A stretch of 6,531 bases of DNA from Bacteroidales bacterium UBA5235 (GTDB taxonomy: Bacteria; Bacteroidota; Bacteroidia; Bacteroidales; VadinHA17): contig DHUL01000002.1 of NCBI GenBank assembly GCA_002409145.1, positions 27,437 through 33,967 of the forward strand, given 5' to 3'. This document shows positions 1-6,531 of the stretch, in pieces. The translations under genes and the position numbers were made by a program. Position 1 is the stretch's first letter, and each line of letters opens with the position of its first letter. The notes beneath the pieces were generated by a model. It was not told the origin of the DNA. It worked only from the letters and a program-made list of their open reading frames with translations, and did no database searches.

Positions 1-56
1 AGGACCGCAGGACTGCAAGACCGCTTGACCCCCAAACTTTCAGACCCTCAGACCTC
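1..56. repeat. Degenerate 8-bp-period tandem repeat
   Basis: Seven consecutive 8-base units can be laid out from position 1: aggaccgc, aggactgc, aagaccgc, ttgacccc, caaacttt, cagaccct, cagacctc. The AC at unit positions 4-5 is kept in all seven and the preceding G in six of seven, giving a core of nnGACCnn. The array breaks down after about position 56 and may extend beyond the left edge. It lies upstream of the regulator gene and I see no coding role. It could be an intergenic simple-sequence repeat grown by slippage; any regulatory role would be a guess. Confidence 0.6.
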
Positions 57-124
57 CTTCTCCATTCACCGTTATAATACCGTAACTCGGCGGCATTTAA
101 TAATTATTTGTCAGATAAAACTAG

Positions 125-143
125 GAAAACTCAAAAAGTTTTC
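125..143. promoter_or_regulatory. Inverted repeat, candidate TetR operator
   Basis: GAAAACT (125-131) and its exact reverse complement AGTTTTC (137-143) flank a 5-base spacer. The site lies 31 bp ahead of the regulator start at 175. TetR-family repressors bind as dimers to short palindromes near their own promoters, so this is a reasonable autoregulatory operator for the operon. A weak transcript hairpin is an alternative. The sequence is AT-rich, so a chance palindrome cannot be excluded. Confidence 0.4.
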
Positions 144-160
144 TGAATATTGCGCCCTTA

Positions 161-170
161 TTTCCGGAAA
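161..170. promoter_or_regulatory. Perfect 10-bp palindrome just upstream of the regulator start
   Basis: TTTCCGGAAA is self-complementary over all ten bases and ends 4 bp before the ATG at 175. Its position in the leader would let a bound dimer block transcription, or let the RNA fold over the start. It competes with the 125-143 inverted repeat as the likely operator. No second copy was noticed before the channel gene. Confidence 0.3.
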
Positions 171-174
171 CATT

Positions 175-792
175 ATGAGCCAGATGGAAGAATACGATGC
201 CAGAATTATAGCAGGTGCAGCTGAGCTGTTCCGGGTGTACGGCATTAAATCGGTCACCATGGATGCCATCGCTTCCCATCTCGGGATATCGAAAAGAAGC
301 ATCTATGAGAGGTTCATTGATAAGGATACCCTGCTGTATGCAGTGATCAATTCAATGGTTGAAAAACAGAAGGAGACGATAGAAGCAATTATCGAAGGCT
401 CACCTGACGTAATCACTGCCATCTTCAGGATCGTCCGGATGGGAAGGGATCACGCCACAACCATGAATCCGCTTATCAGCTCCGACCTGAAGAAATACCA
501 CAGCAAGGTTATGCAACAATTGAAGGAAACATGCGGGCATCCTGACTATGAATCAGCGGGCAGGATCCTTGAGAAGGGGATCAGTCAGGGTATCTTCAGG
601 GATGACATAAATGTGGAGATCGTAAGCAGAACCTTCAGGGGAATAGCCTCCCTGACAGGTGACGAGGAGCTCTTCCCGAGGGAACGATTCATAAAGAGGG
701 ATATAATGCGGAACATAATGGTCAACTACCTCCGCGGCATCTCAACCGCCAGGGGTCAGGAACTGATTGATTCAATGGGAAATGAAATATAA
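175..792 (+). CDS. TetR/AcrR-family transcriptional regulator
   Basis: A 205-residue protein, the usual size for TetR-family repressors. Residues 9-54 form the DNA-binding domain: helix 1 contains the family-typical AAELFRVYG, and the helix-turn-helix covers about residues 28-47 (TMDAIASHLGISKRSIYERF), followed by the family-typical K-D-LL. The rest is a helical, poorly conserved ligand and dimer domain, so the inducer cannot be read from sequence. The frame is open upstream to a TTG at 25, but that extension crosses the 8-bp repeat and non-family sequence, so I start at ATG 175; ATG 184 would remove only three residues. It is co-oriented with the efflux genes and ends 31 bp before the channel gene, so it most likely represses its own operon and is released by a pump substrate. 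The family call is firm; the target is inferred. Confidence 0.9.
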   Translation: MSQMEEYDARIIAGAAELFRVYGIKSVTMDAIASHLGISKRSIYERFIDKDTLLYAVINSMVEKQKETIEAIIEGSPDVITAIFRIVRMGRDHATTMNPLISSDLKKYHSKVMQQLKETCGHPDYESAGRILEKGISQGIFRDDINVEIVSRTFRGIASLTGDEELFPRERFIKRDIMRNIMVNYLRGISTARGQELIDSMGNEI

Positions 793-797
793 TCTTG
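766..797 (+). promoter_or_regulatory. Possible Bacteroidota-type internal promoter for the efflux genes
   Basis: A TTG at 767-769 lies 20 bp before TAATCTTG (790-797), a 7-of-8 match to the Bacteroidota -7 element TAnnTTTG. The spacing suits the -33/-7 pattern known for this phylum. Transcription would begin shortly before the channel start at 824. The site overlaps the last codons of the regulator gene. Such short AT-rich matches arise easily by chance, so this is a weak candidate for extra expression of the pump genes separate from the regulator. Confidence 0.2.
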
Positions 798-823
798 AAA
801 ACGGAACAGTAATTTGTAAACAT

Positions 824-2146
824 ATGAAAAGAAGATTAATTGCTATTGTTTTGATTTTTACCGCTGTAGCAGGCATTGGTCTGAGAGCGCAGGAGGTGCC
901 GCAGACCCTTGCGCTGTCTGTGGTCCAGGCGGTGGAGTATGCTCTTGACAACAACCGGAGCATCGCGGCAGCCAGGTATGACCTTCTGGCATCGGAGAAG
1001 GGGGAATGGGAGGCGTTGGCCGCAGGACTCCCCTCGATAGACGCATCGGCATCACTGAGTTACAACCTTGCAATCATGACCAGGATAATAGACTTCGGCG
1101 GAACGCCAACTCCGTTTAAGTTCGGAACCAATTATGATGCATCAGTAGGAGCATCCCTTTCAACCGTAGTCTTCAACGCCCCGTGGCTTGTGGGCGTCCA
1201 GACTGCAAAGTTGGCCTCCACCATCGCAAAGCAGGGTCTCACACAGACAACACTTGACACCAAGGAGAGCGTTAAAAACGTCTACTTCCTGATCCTTACC
1301 CTGAAGGAGACGATGAAGGTCATTGAGGGGAACCTGGAAAACCTCAACGCTATCCTGGCCTCAACAAAGGCAATGTACAGCGTCGGCATGGCCGAAGCTA
1401 CAGACGTTGACCAGATGCAGTCTACTGTTACAATGCTCGAAAATTCCAGGTCATCAATGCTTCGTTCACTCGAGGTGAACCACAACCTGCTCAGGTTCCT
1501 CCTTGGTGTGCCGGCTGCCACAGAGCTGATCCTCACGGACAATCTTGATGAGATAACCTCGAAGATTGATGTTGATGCGCTTCTGGCAGATGATTTCCGG
1601 ATCGAGGATAACATAAATTTCCAGCTTATAGAGAGCCAGCTTGCACTGTCAGAGCTTGCGCTTAAAAGCGCGAAGGCAAGCACACTCCCAAGTCTCGCAG
1701 GCACAATCTATTACAACAGGACCGGGATGGGTGACGAACTGAAGCACATGCAGTACTTCCCTTATTCAGCTGTGGCTCTGCAATTACAGATACCGATTTT
1801 TTCATCAGGTCTGAGGAGTGCAAAGATCAACAAGGCAAAGATCAACCTGGAAAAAAGCATGAACACCAAATCAATGGTTTCCGAGCAGCTCCTGATGCAG
1901 GAGAGACAGCTCAGGTACAGCCTGATCAATGCAAATGAACAGTTCAAGAGCCAGAAGGCCAATATTGAGATCGCCGGAAGAGTGCTCGAGAGCTTCAGGA
2001 ACAAGTACGACCAGGGAATGGCTTCAAGCCTTGACCTTACACAGGCCAACAACAACTATCTCACCGCACAGAACAACTATATATCTGCATTAATGACACT
2101 GCTGCAGACAAAGGTTGAATTTGACAAGCTGATGAACAAACTCTAA
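824..2146 (+). CDS. TolC-family outer-membrane efflux channel
   Basis: A 440-residue outer-membrane factor that forms the exit duct of the tripartite pump. Residues 1-22 are a signal peptide: positive KRR, a hydrophobic core, then a likely cut after LRA and before QEV. Two homologous halves (OEP repeats) are visible. Half one begins near residue 28 with the typical LALSVVQAVEYALDNN pattern; half two begins near 263, with LIESQLALSELALKSAK followed by LPSL. The paired motifs YSVGMAEATDVDQMQ (185-199) and YDQGMASSLDLTQAN (395-409) occupy matching places and mark long periplasmic helices. The open frame reaches back to a TTG at 767, but that would overlap the regulator and put 19 residues before a clean signal peptide, so ATG 824 is preferred. 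It is followed 26 bp later by the adaptor gene. Homologous to TolC/OprM-type channels; the exact substrate is unknown. Confidence 0.92.
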   Translation: MKRRLIAIVLIFTAVAGIGLRAQEVPQTLALSVVQAVEYALDNNRSIAAARYDLLASEKGEWEALAAGLPSIDASASLSYNLAIMTRIIDFGGTPTPFKFGTNYDASVGASLSTVVFNAPWLVGVQTAKLASTIAKQGLTQTTLDTKESVKNVYFLILTLKETMKVIEGNLENLNAILASTKAMYSVGMAEATDVDQMQSTVTMLENSRSSMLRSLEVNHNLLRFLLGVPAATELILTDNLDEITSKIDVDALLADDFRIEDNINFQLIESQLALSELALKSAKASTLPSLAGTIYYNRTGMGDELKHMQYFPYSAVALQLQIPIFSSGLRSAKINKAKINLEKSMNTKSMVSEQLLMQERQLRYSLINANEQFKSQKANIEIAGRVLESFRNKYDQGMASSLDLTQANNNYLTAQNNYISALMTLLQTKVEFDKLMNKL

Positions 2147-2172
2147 CAGAAAACAATAAAAAACAGAATACG

Positions 2173-3225
2173 ATGAATCGCACAATTTTTACACTGATAC
2201 TTACCGGTGGCATCCTGCTTGCTTCATGTGCCCCGAAAGATAAAAAGGCAGGAACCGCTGCAGCCGGGGCTGCCGACACAACTGCAGCCATCCCCGTCAG
2301 GGTGATGCCTGTCAGCAAAACCATGATAGCTCGTACAATTGACTATACTTCAACCATCCAGGCATACGAAGAGGTCAATCTCGCCCCCTCAACCCCGGGC
2401 AGGGTTGACAAAATCTACGTTGAGGTGGGTGACAGGGTACAGAAGGGACAGAATCTTTTCCTGATGGACCGCACTCAGTATTATGCAAGCAAGATACAGC
2501 TAGCCAACCTCGAGAAAGACCTGGCAAGGCTTGACACCCTCCTCAAGGTGGGGAGCGTTAAAGCCCAGCTTTATGACCAGACAAAGGCACAGTACGAGGT
2601 GATGAAGACAAACGTCGAATTCATGGAGGAAAACACCCTTCTTGAAGCCCCCTTCACGGGGATCATCACAGGCAAGTATCTTGAAGACGGAGAACTTTAC
2701 TCGGGTGCACCCGGAATGTCGGGAAAGGCTGCAGTGGTAACTCTGATGCAGATCAACCCGGTAAAAATAATTGTCAGCATCTCCGAACAGTACTTCCCGC
2801 AGGTAAAGAACGGAATGAAGGTACGCGTTGTGGCTGATGTCTACCCCGATAAGTCCTTCGAAGGGACAATCTTCAGGATTCATCCGACAATTAATGCCAT
2901 GTCAAGGACATTCAATGCCGAGGTACGCATCAGCAACGGCAGCGAACTCCTTCGTCCCGGAATGTTCGCCAGGTCATTCATCGACATGGGGCAGGAGGAG
3001 ACTATAACAGTTCCGGCCAATGCAGTATTGATGCAGGAAGGCACCAATGAAAGGTACATCTTCGTTGTTGAAAACGGTGTGGCGGTGAGGAAAACAGTAA
3101 CCCTGGGCCAGAGGTTTGATGACCGCTTCGAGCTTGCAGACGGCGAGATCAGGGAAGGTGATAACCTTGTCACTGACGGCCAGGCGCGACTCAAAAACGG
3201 CCAGAAGGTCGAGATATCCAAATGA
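2173..3225 (+). CDS. RND efflux periplasmic adaptor (membrane fusion) lipoprotein
   Basis: A 350-residue HlyD/AcrA-type adaptor linking the inner-membrane pump to the channel. The N-terminus is a lipoprotein signal with lipobox LASC, so Cys19 should be lipidated and anchor the protein; an Ala/Gly/Thr-rich linker follows to about residue 38. The split lipoyl-like domain is seen as GRVDKIYVEVGDRVQKGQ (76-93) and LLEAPFTGIITGKYLEDGE (156-174). Between them, about residues 103-150 form a fairly short alpha-hairpin that contacts the channel. A beta-barrel domain follows (roughly 185-260; FRIHPTINAMSRTFNAEV is typical), then a membrane-proximal domain to the end, including ITVPANAVL and a closing DGQARLKNGQKVEI. 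Its leader is A-rich with no Shine-Dalgarno. It ends in TGA directly followed by an out-of-frame TAA, 26 bp before the pump gene. The family is secure. Confidence 0.93.
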   Translation: MNRTIFTLILTGGILLASCAPKDKKAGTAAAGAADTTAAIPVRVMPVSKTMIARTIDYTSTIQAYEEVNLAPSTPGRVDKIYVEVGDRVQKGQNLFLMDRTQYYASKIQLANLEKDLARLDTLLKVGSVKAQLYDQTKAQYEVMKTNVEFMEENTLLEAPFTGIITGKYLEDGELYSGAPGMSGKAAVVTLMQINPVKIIVSISEQYFPQVKNGMKVRVVADVYPDKSFEGTIFRIHPTINAMSRTFNAEVRISNGSELLRPGMFARSFIDMGQEETITVPANAVLMQEGTNERYIFVVENGVAVRKTVTLGQRFDDRFELADGEIREGDNLVTDGQARLKNGQKVEISK

Positions 3226-3251
3226 TAACCAACGAGAGACAATAACAGATT

Positions 3252-6200
3252 ATGAGTATATATGCCAGTGCAGTAAAGAAGCCCGTTACCACGATACTGA
3301 TCTTCGTGATCACAATGGTCCTTGGGCTTTATTCTCTGACGCAGCTGCCAATCGACCTCTACCCCGAGGTCGAGATCCCGTTCCTGTCGGTTTACACGAC
3401 ATATCCCGGAGCAAGTGCGGCGGACATTGAAACGAACATTACACGCCCCCTTGAGGACGCCCTTAACTCAGTCTCCGGACTAAAGGAGATGACCTCCACA
3501 TCGAGCGACAACGTATCGGTCATTTTCATGGAATTTGAATATGAAACAAACCTCGATGAAGCGTCAAACGATGTACGAAGCTCCCTGTCGTTCGTCGAAG
3601 GCTTCCTCCCCGAAGATGCCGAAGATCCAACAATCTTCAAGTTTAACTCCAGCATGATGCCAGTCATCTTCTACGCCATCACCGCGGAGGAGAGCTATAT
3701 GGGGCTCGAGAAGATACTCGACGAGAAGCTCGTCAACCCGCTGAACCGTATCGATGGAGTCGGTAACGTAGGACTTGCCGGCGTGCCGGGAAGGGAAATC
3801 TATGTTGAGGTTGACCCGCGCCGGATGGAAGCCTATAATCTTACAATCGAGCAGGTAGGCAACGTGCTGAGGGCTGAGAATCTGAATATGCCGGCAGGTT
3901 ACCTGGAGATGGGCAAGACTGACTACCCGATCAGAATACAGGGAGAGTTTGCCGAGAGTGACCTCATAGCCAATGTAATAGTAGGCAACTCCAACGGTAA
4001 TAACATTTACCTGCGTGACATCGCAACAGTCAACGACACTATCAGGGAGACAAAGCTTGTTTCAAAGATTGACGGCAAGCAGGGGATGACCCTCTTTGTA
4101 CAGAAGATGTCAGGGGCAAACTCTGTTCAGGTTTGCCGTGATGTGGATACCGAAATAAACAAGCTTCAGAAAAGCCTTCCGTCGGATATCCGCATTGAAA
4201 AGATCATGGACACATCAGAGTTCATCCAGGGTTCTATCAATAACCTGACTGAAACGCTGATGTATGCGGCTCTCTTCGTGATACTGGTCGTGCTCTTCTT
4301 CCTGGGAAGATGGAGGGCAACGCTCATAATCATTCTTACAATACCCATCTCACTGCTGGTGGCCTTTGTCTATATCTTCCTGACAGGAAGCTCCATCAAC
4401 ATCATCTCGCTTTCGTCATTATCGATAGCGATCGGTATGGTGGTTGACGACGCCATTGTAGTGCTGGAGAACATCACCAAGCATATTGAGAGGGGAAGCC
4501 GTCCTCGCGAAGCGGCCATCTACGCCACCAACGAGGTATGGCTGGCTGTTATAGTAACCACCCTTACGGTTGTAGCAGTGTTCCTCCCGCTGACTTTTGT
4601 CAAGGGACTTACCGGGGTGCTCTTCGCACAGCTGGGATGGATAGTCTCCATCACCATTATCATGTCAACAATTGCCGCCATCACCCTCACTCCGACACTC
4701 AGCGCACTCCTGCTCAGGCTTAGGCCGGTGAAGGAAAATGCGCCATTCTGGACATGGGACGGGTCGGTACATAAGTTTCTCGAGTGGCTCGACGGATTTT
4801 ATGTCAGGACACTGGCGTGGGTATTGCATCACAAGAAATTTGTGATTATCGCTGGTACAGTGATATTCGTCGGTTCGATGATGCTGTTCAAATTCATCGG
4901 AACTGAATTCATGCCTTCGGCTGACGAATCCAGTGTTACTGCAACAGTTGAGCTTCAGACAGGAACCAGGGTTGATGAGACTGAAAAGGTTGCAGACAGG
5001 ATTGATTCGATCGTAAGAAAGCAGATCCCGGAGGTTAAGCTCATTTCATTATCGGCCGGAACTGACGACAGCGGCGGATTCTCAGCACTTTTCAGCTCAG
5101 GCGGAACGCATACTATCAGTTTCACTATTGCACTCGTTGATGTTGAAGACCGAAAGCGATCATCAGAAGAAGTTGCCGAAGAGATACGGCAGATAATTGC
5201 TCCGATGCCAGAGGTAATCAACTACTCTGTACTTTCTCAGGCAGGGGGGATGGGAGCCATGGGAGGTGGCAATACTGTTGACATCGAGATATATGGCTAT
5301 GATATCACACAGACAAACCTGCTGGCAGAACAGCTTGCCGAAAAACTCAAAAAGATCCAAGGCGCCACAAACGTGGACATCAGCCGTGACAAGTCGAAAC
5401 CTGAGCTCCAGATCGTACTTGATCAGGATAAGCTCCTGAGGTACGGTCTCACCACAGCACAGGTCTCCACAGCCATACGCAACCGCGTTGACGGACTGAC
5501 GGCCACCCGCCTTCGCCAGTATGGAGATGAATATGACGTGATAGTAAGGTATAAAGAATCGGCCCGCAACTCAATCACAGAGCTTGAGAACCTTGGTGTG
5601 GTCATTCCCACAGGCCAGGTAATAAGGCTGGGTGAGATAGCCACGGTGAAGGAATACTGGTCACCGCCAAACATCGAAAGAAAGCGCAAGGAACGCGTGG
5701 TGACGGTCTCCGTGACACCTTACAAAAGGGCTCTGAACCTGATCGTTGACGACATCCAAAAGGAGCTTGACAGCATAGCATTACCTTCAGGTGTAATGGT
5801 AGAGGTATCCGGGGCTTTTGAAGACATGACCGAGTCATTCATGGACATAGGGTTGCTGATGGTTGTCTCGCTGATCCTGGTTTACCTTGTTATGGCCTCG
5901 CAGTTTGAGTCACTGAAGATGCCTGTCATAATCATGATCTCGATACCTTTTGCCTTCTCAGGTGTGGCAATAGCGCTCTTCCTGACAGGCACCAACCTCA
6001 GCCTCATCGCCGCCATCGGCGCCATCATGCTGATAGGTATCGTGGTCAAGAATGCCATCGTGCTGGTAGACTTCATCAACCTCACGCGTGACAGGGGTGT
6101 TGAGCTTTACCAGGCAGTGCTGATATCAGGCCGTTCCAGGCTCAGACCCGTGCTGATGACCTCCATGACCACCATCCTTGCCATGCTCCCGCTGGCCATC

Positions 6201-6413
6201 AATCCCGGCGAGGGCTCAGAACTGTGGCAGCCAATGGGTATAGCAGTCATCGGCGGACTGGTCTTCTCAACCATCGTCACCATGGTGATTGTGCCTGTGG
6301 GATATGTTCTCATCGCACGCCACGGCGAAAGGGACAAGAAGCATAAGGTGGCATTCAGGGATATGAAGTTCCTGGAAGAGATCAGTGAAAACCATGAAAA
6401 CGGAAAGGTATGA
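3252..6413 (+). CDS. RND multidrug efflux pump, inner-membrane subunit (AcrB-like, HAE1 type)
   Basis: A 1053-residue proton-driven transporter, full length for the AcrB family. The N-terminus is typical (MSIYASAVKKPVTTIL, then PIDLYPEVEIP). About twelve membrane segments can be placed near residues 13-32, 335-353, 357-378, 385-405, 429-450, 462-490, 530-550, 866-888, 891-913, 917-938, 964-984 and 996-1021, with two large periplasmic porter/docking regions after segments 1 and 7. The proton-relay residues are present: the Asp pair D399/D400 in GMVVDDAIVVLEN of segment 4, and K933 in VVKNAIV of segment 10, matching AcrB D407/D408 and K940. The VVDDAIVV form points to the hydrophobe/amphiphile class rather than the metal-exporting CusA class. 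A Gly/Met-rich loop lies at 664-673. The frame is intact with no frameshift. Substrates are likely drugs, detergents, bile-like or fatty compounds, but cannot be read from sequence. Its stop overlaps the next gene. Confidence 0.95.
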   Translation: MSIYASAVKKPVTTILIFVITMVLGLYSLTQLPIDLYPEVEIPFLSVYTTYPGASAADIETNITRPLEDALNSVSGLKEMTSTSSDNVSVIFMEFEYETNLDEASNDVRSSLSFVEGFLPEDAEDPTIFKFNSSMMPVIFYAITAEESYMGLEKILDEKLVNPLNRIDGVGNVGLAGVPGREIYVEVDPRRMEAYNLTIEQVGNVLRAENLNMPAGYLEMGKTDYPIRIQGEFAESDLIANVIVGNSNGNNIYLRDIATVNDTIRETKLVSKIDGKQGMTLFVQKMSGANSVQVCRDVDTEINKLQKSLPSDIRIEKIMDTSEFIQGSINNLTETLMYAALFVILVVLFFLGRWRATLIIILTIPISLLVAFVYIFLTGSSINIISLSSLSIAIGMVVDDAIVVLENITKHIERGSRPREAAIYATNEVWLAVIVTTLTVVAVFLPLTFVKGLTGVLFAQLGWIVSITIIMSTIAAITLTPTLSALLLRLRPVKENAPFWTWDGSVHKFLEWLDGFYVRTLAWVLHHKKFVIIAGTVIFVGSMMLFKFIGTEFMPSADESSVTATVELQTGTRVDETEKVADRIDSIVRKQIPEVKLISLSAGTDDSGGFSALFSSGGTHTISFTIALVDVEDRKRSSEEVAEEIRQIIAPMPEVINYSVLSQAGGMGAMGGGNTVDIEIYGYDITQTNLLAEQLAEKLKKIQGATNVDISRDKSKPELQIVLDQDKLLRYGLTTAQVSTAIRNRVDGLTATRLRQYGDEYDVIVRYKESARNSITELENLGVVIPTGQVIRLGEIATVKEYWSPPNIERKRKERVVTVSVTPYKRALNLIVDDIQKELDSIALPSGVMVEVSGAFEDMTESFMDIGLLMVVSLILVYLVMASQFESLKMPVIIMISIPFAFSGVAIALFLTGTNLSLIAAIGAIMLIGIVVKNAIVLVDFINLTRDRGVELYQAVLISGRSRLRPVLMTSMTTILAMLPLAINPGEGSELWQPMGIAVIGGLVFSTIVTMVIVPVGYVLIARHGERDKKHKVAFRDMKFLEEISENHENGKV

Positions 6414-6531
6414 AAGCAGTAATGATAATTTATAATCTCGCCCTTACGGAAAAGGTAGAGTATACGCTTGAACACTTTGGCATCAGGGGATATACACAAT
6501 GGAATAATGTGGAAGGAGCCGGGTCATTCAC
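6410..6531 (+). CDS. PII-like small signalling protein (partial, 3' end beyond window)
   Basis: The start codon overlaps the pump stop in an ATGA junction, and 40 codons stay open to the window edge. The visible protein starts MKAVMIIYN, continues with a helix containing LTEKVEYTLEHFGI, then RGYTQWNNVEGAGSF. This follows the PII/GlnB layout: a first beta strand starting MK, an amphipathic helix ending in LGI, then GxT, a short strand and V-x-G-x-G leading into the T-loop. The T-loop itself, the nucleotide-site residues and the C-terminus are outside the window, so ligand binding and uridylylation cannot be judged. A purine-rich GGAAAGG ends only 1 bp before the ATG, too close for a standard ribosome site, so start by translational coupling from the pump gene is likely. 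PII-fold proteins of the CutA or DUF3240 kind are alternatives. It probably modulates the pump or senses a linked metabolite, but that is inference. Confidence 0.6.
   Translation, partial: MKAVMIIYNLALTEKVEYTLEHFGIRGYTQWNNVEGAGSF

Noticed and set aside
72..78. TTATAAT resembling a sigma-70 -10 box
   Set aside because: No -35 partner lies at a suitable distance, and the Bacteroidota primary sigma factor prefers a different -7/-33 pattern.
101..110. TAATTATTTG as a Bacteroidota -7 element for the regulator
   Set aside because: The TA and TTTG parts are not at the two-base spacing of TAnnTTTG, and no TTTG-like -33 element is seen about 20 bp upstream.
25..174. N-terminal extension of the TetR gene from a TTG at 25
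   Set aside because: It would run through the 8-bp repeat and both palindromes and add 50 residues unlike the family. The protein from ATG 175 begins at the normal distance before the helix-turn-helix.
767..823. TTG start for the channel gene overlapping the regulator by 26 bp
   Set aside because: It places 19 residues ahead of an otherwise complete signal peptide (MKRR plus hydrophobic core) that begins at ATG 824.
1282..1704. 140-codon open frame on the minus strand inside the channel gene
   Set aside because: It is antisense to a well-supported TolC-family gene, its translation is Ser/Arg-rich without a recognisable domain, and it fits a codon-bias shadow.
3116..3430. Plus-strand open frame bridging the adaptor end and the pump start
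   Set aside because: It is out of frame with two secure family members that fully occupy this stretch.
6107..6499. 130-codon minus-strand open frame across the pump 3' end and the PII-like gene
   Set aside because: It is antisense to conserved pump segments 11-12 and to the PII-like start, and its translation shows no domain.

Overview
The window holds one tandem gene block, all on the + strand. It reads as a tripartite RND efflux operon led by its own TetR-type repressor gene and followed by a small PII-like gene that is cut by the right edge. The organism is most likely a Gram-negative member of the Bacteroidota, probably of the order Bacteroidales. The reasons are an outer-membrane channel and a lipidated adaptor, A-rich leaders without Shine-Dalgarno sequences ahead of the pump genes, roughly balanced base composition, and the gene order regulator, channel, adaptor, pump. 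This placement is inference from style and gene content; there is no rRNA or other phylogenetic marker in the window.

Layout: positions 1-56 are a degenerate 8-bp-period tandem repeat. Positions 57-174 are a non-coding leader with a 7-bp-arm inverted repeat (125-143) and a perfect 10-bp palindrome (161-170), both candidate repressor sites. Next come a TetR-family regulator (175-792), a TolC-like outer-membrane factor (824-2146), a lipoprotein periplasmic adaptor (2173-3225), and an RND inner-membrane pump of the HAE1 (hydrophobe/amphiphile) type (3252-6413). A PII-like protein starts at 6410, overlaps the pump stop codon by 4 bp in an ATGA junction, and runs off the end. Gaps inside the block are 31, 26 and 26 bp and then a 4-bp overlap. 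I see no terminator, so one transcript is likely.

How the genes fit together: the pump captures substrate from the periplasm or inner membrane using proton flow. The adaptor, anchored by a lipid at its N-terminal cysteine, bridges the pump to the channel, and the channel passes substrate across the outer membrane. The TetR protein probably represses the whole operon, itself included, until it binds a small molecule. The most interesting part is the terminal PII-like gene, whose overlapping start suggests that its synthesis is tied to that of the pump, so a small PII-fold protein may act on the pump or sense a ligand linked to it. No mobile element, tRNA, rRNA or CRISPR array is visible.
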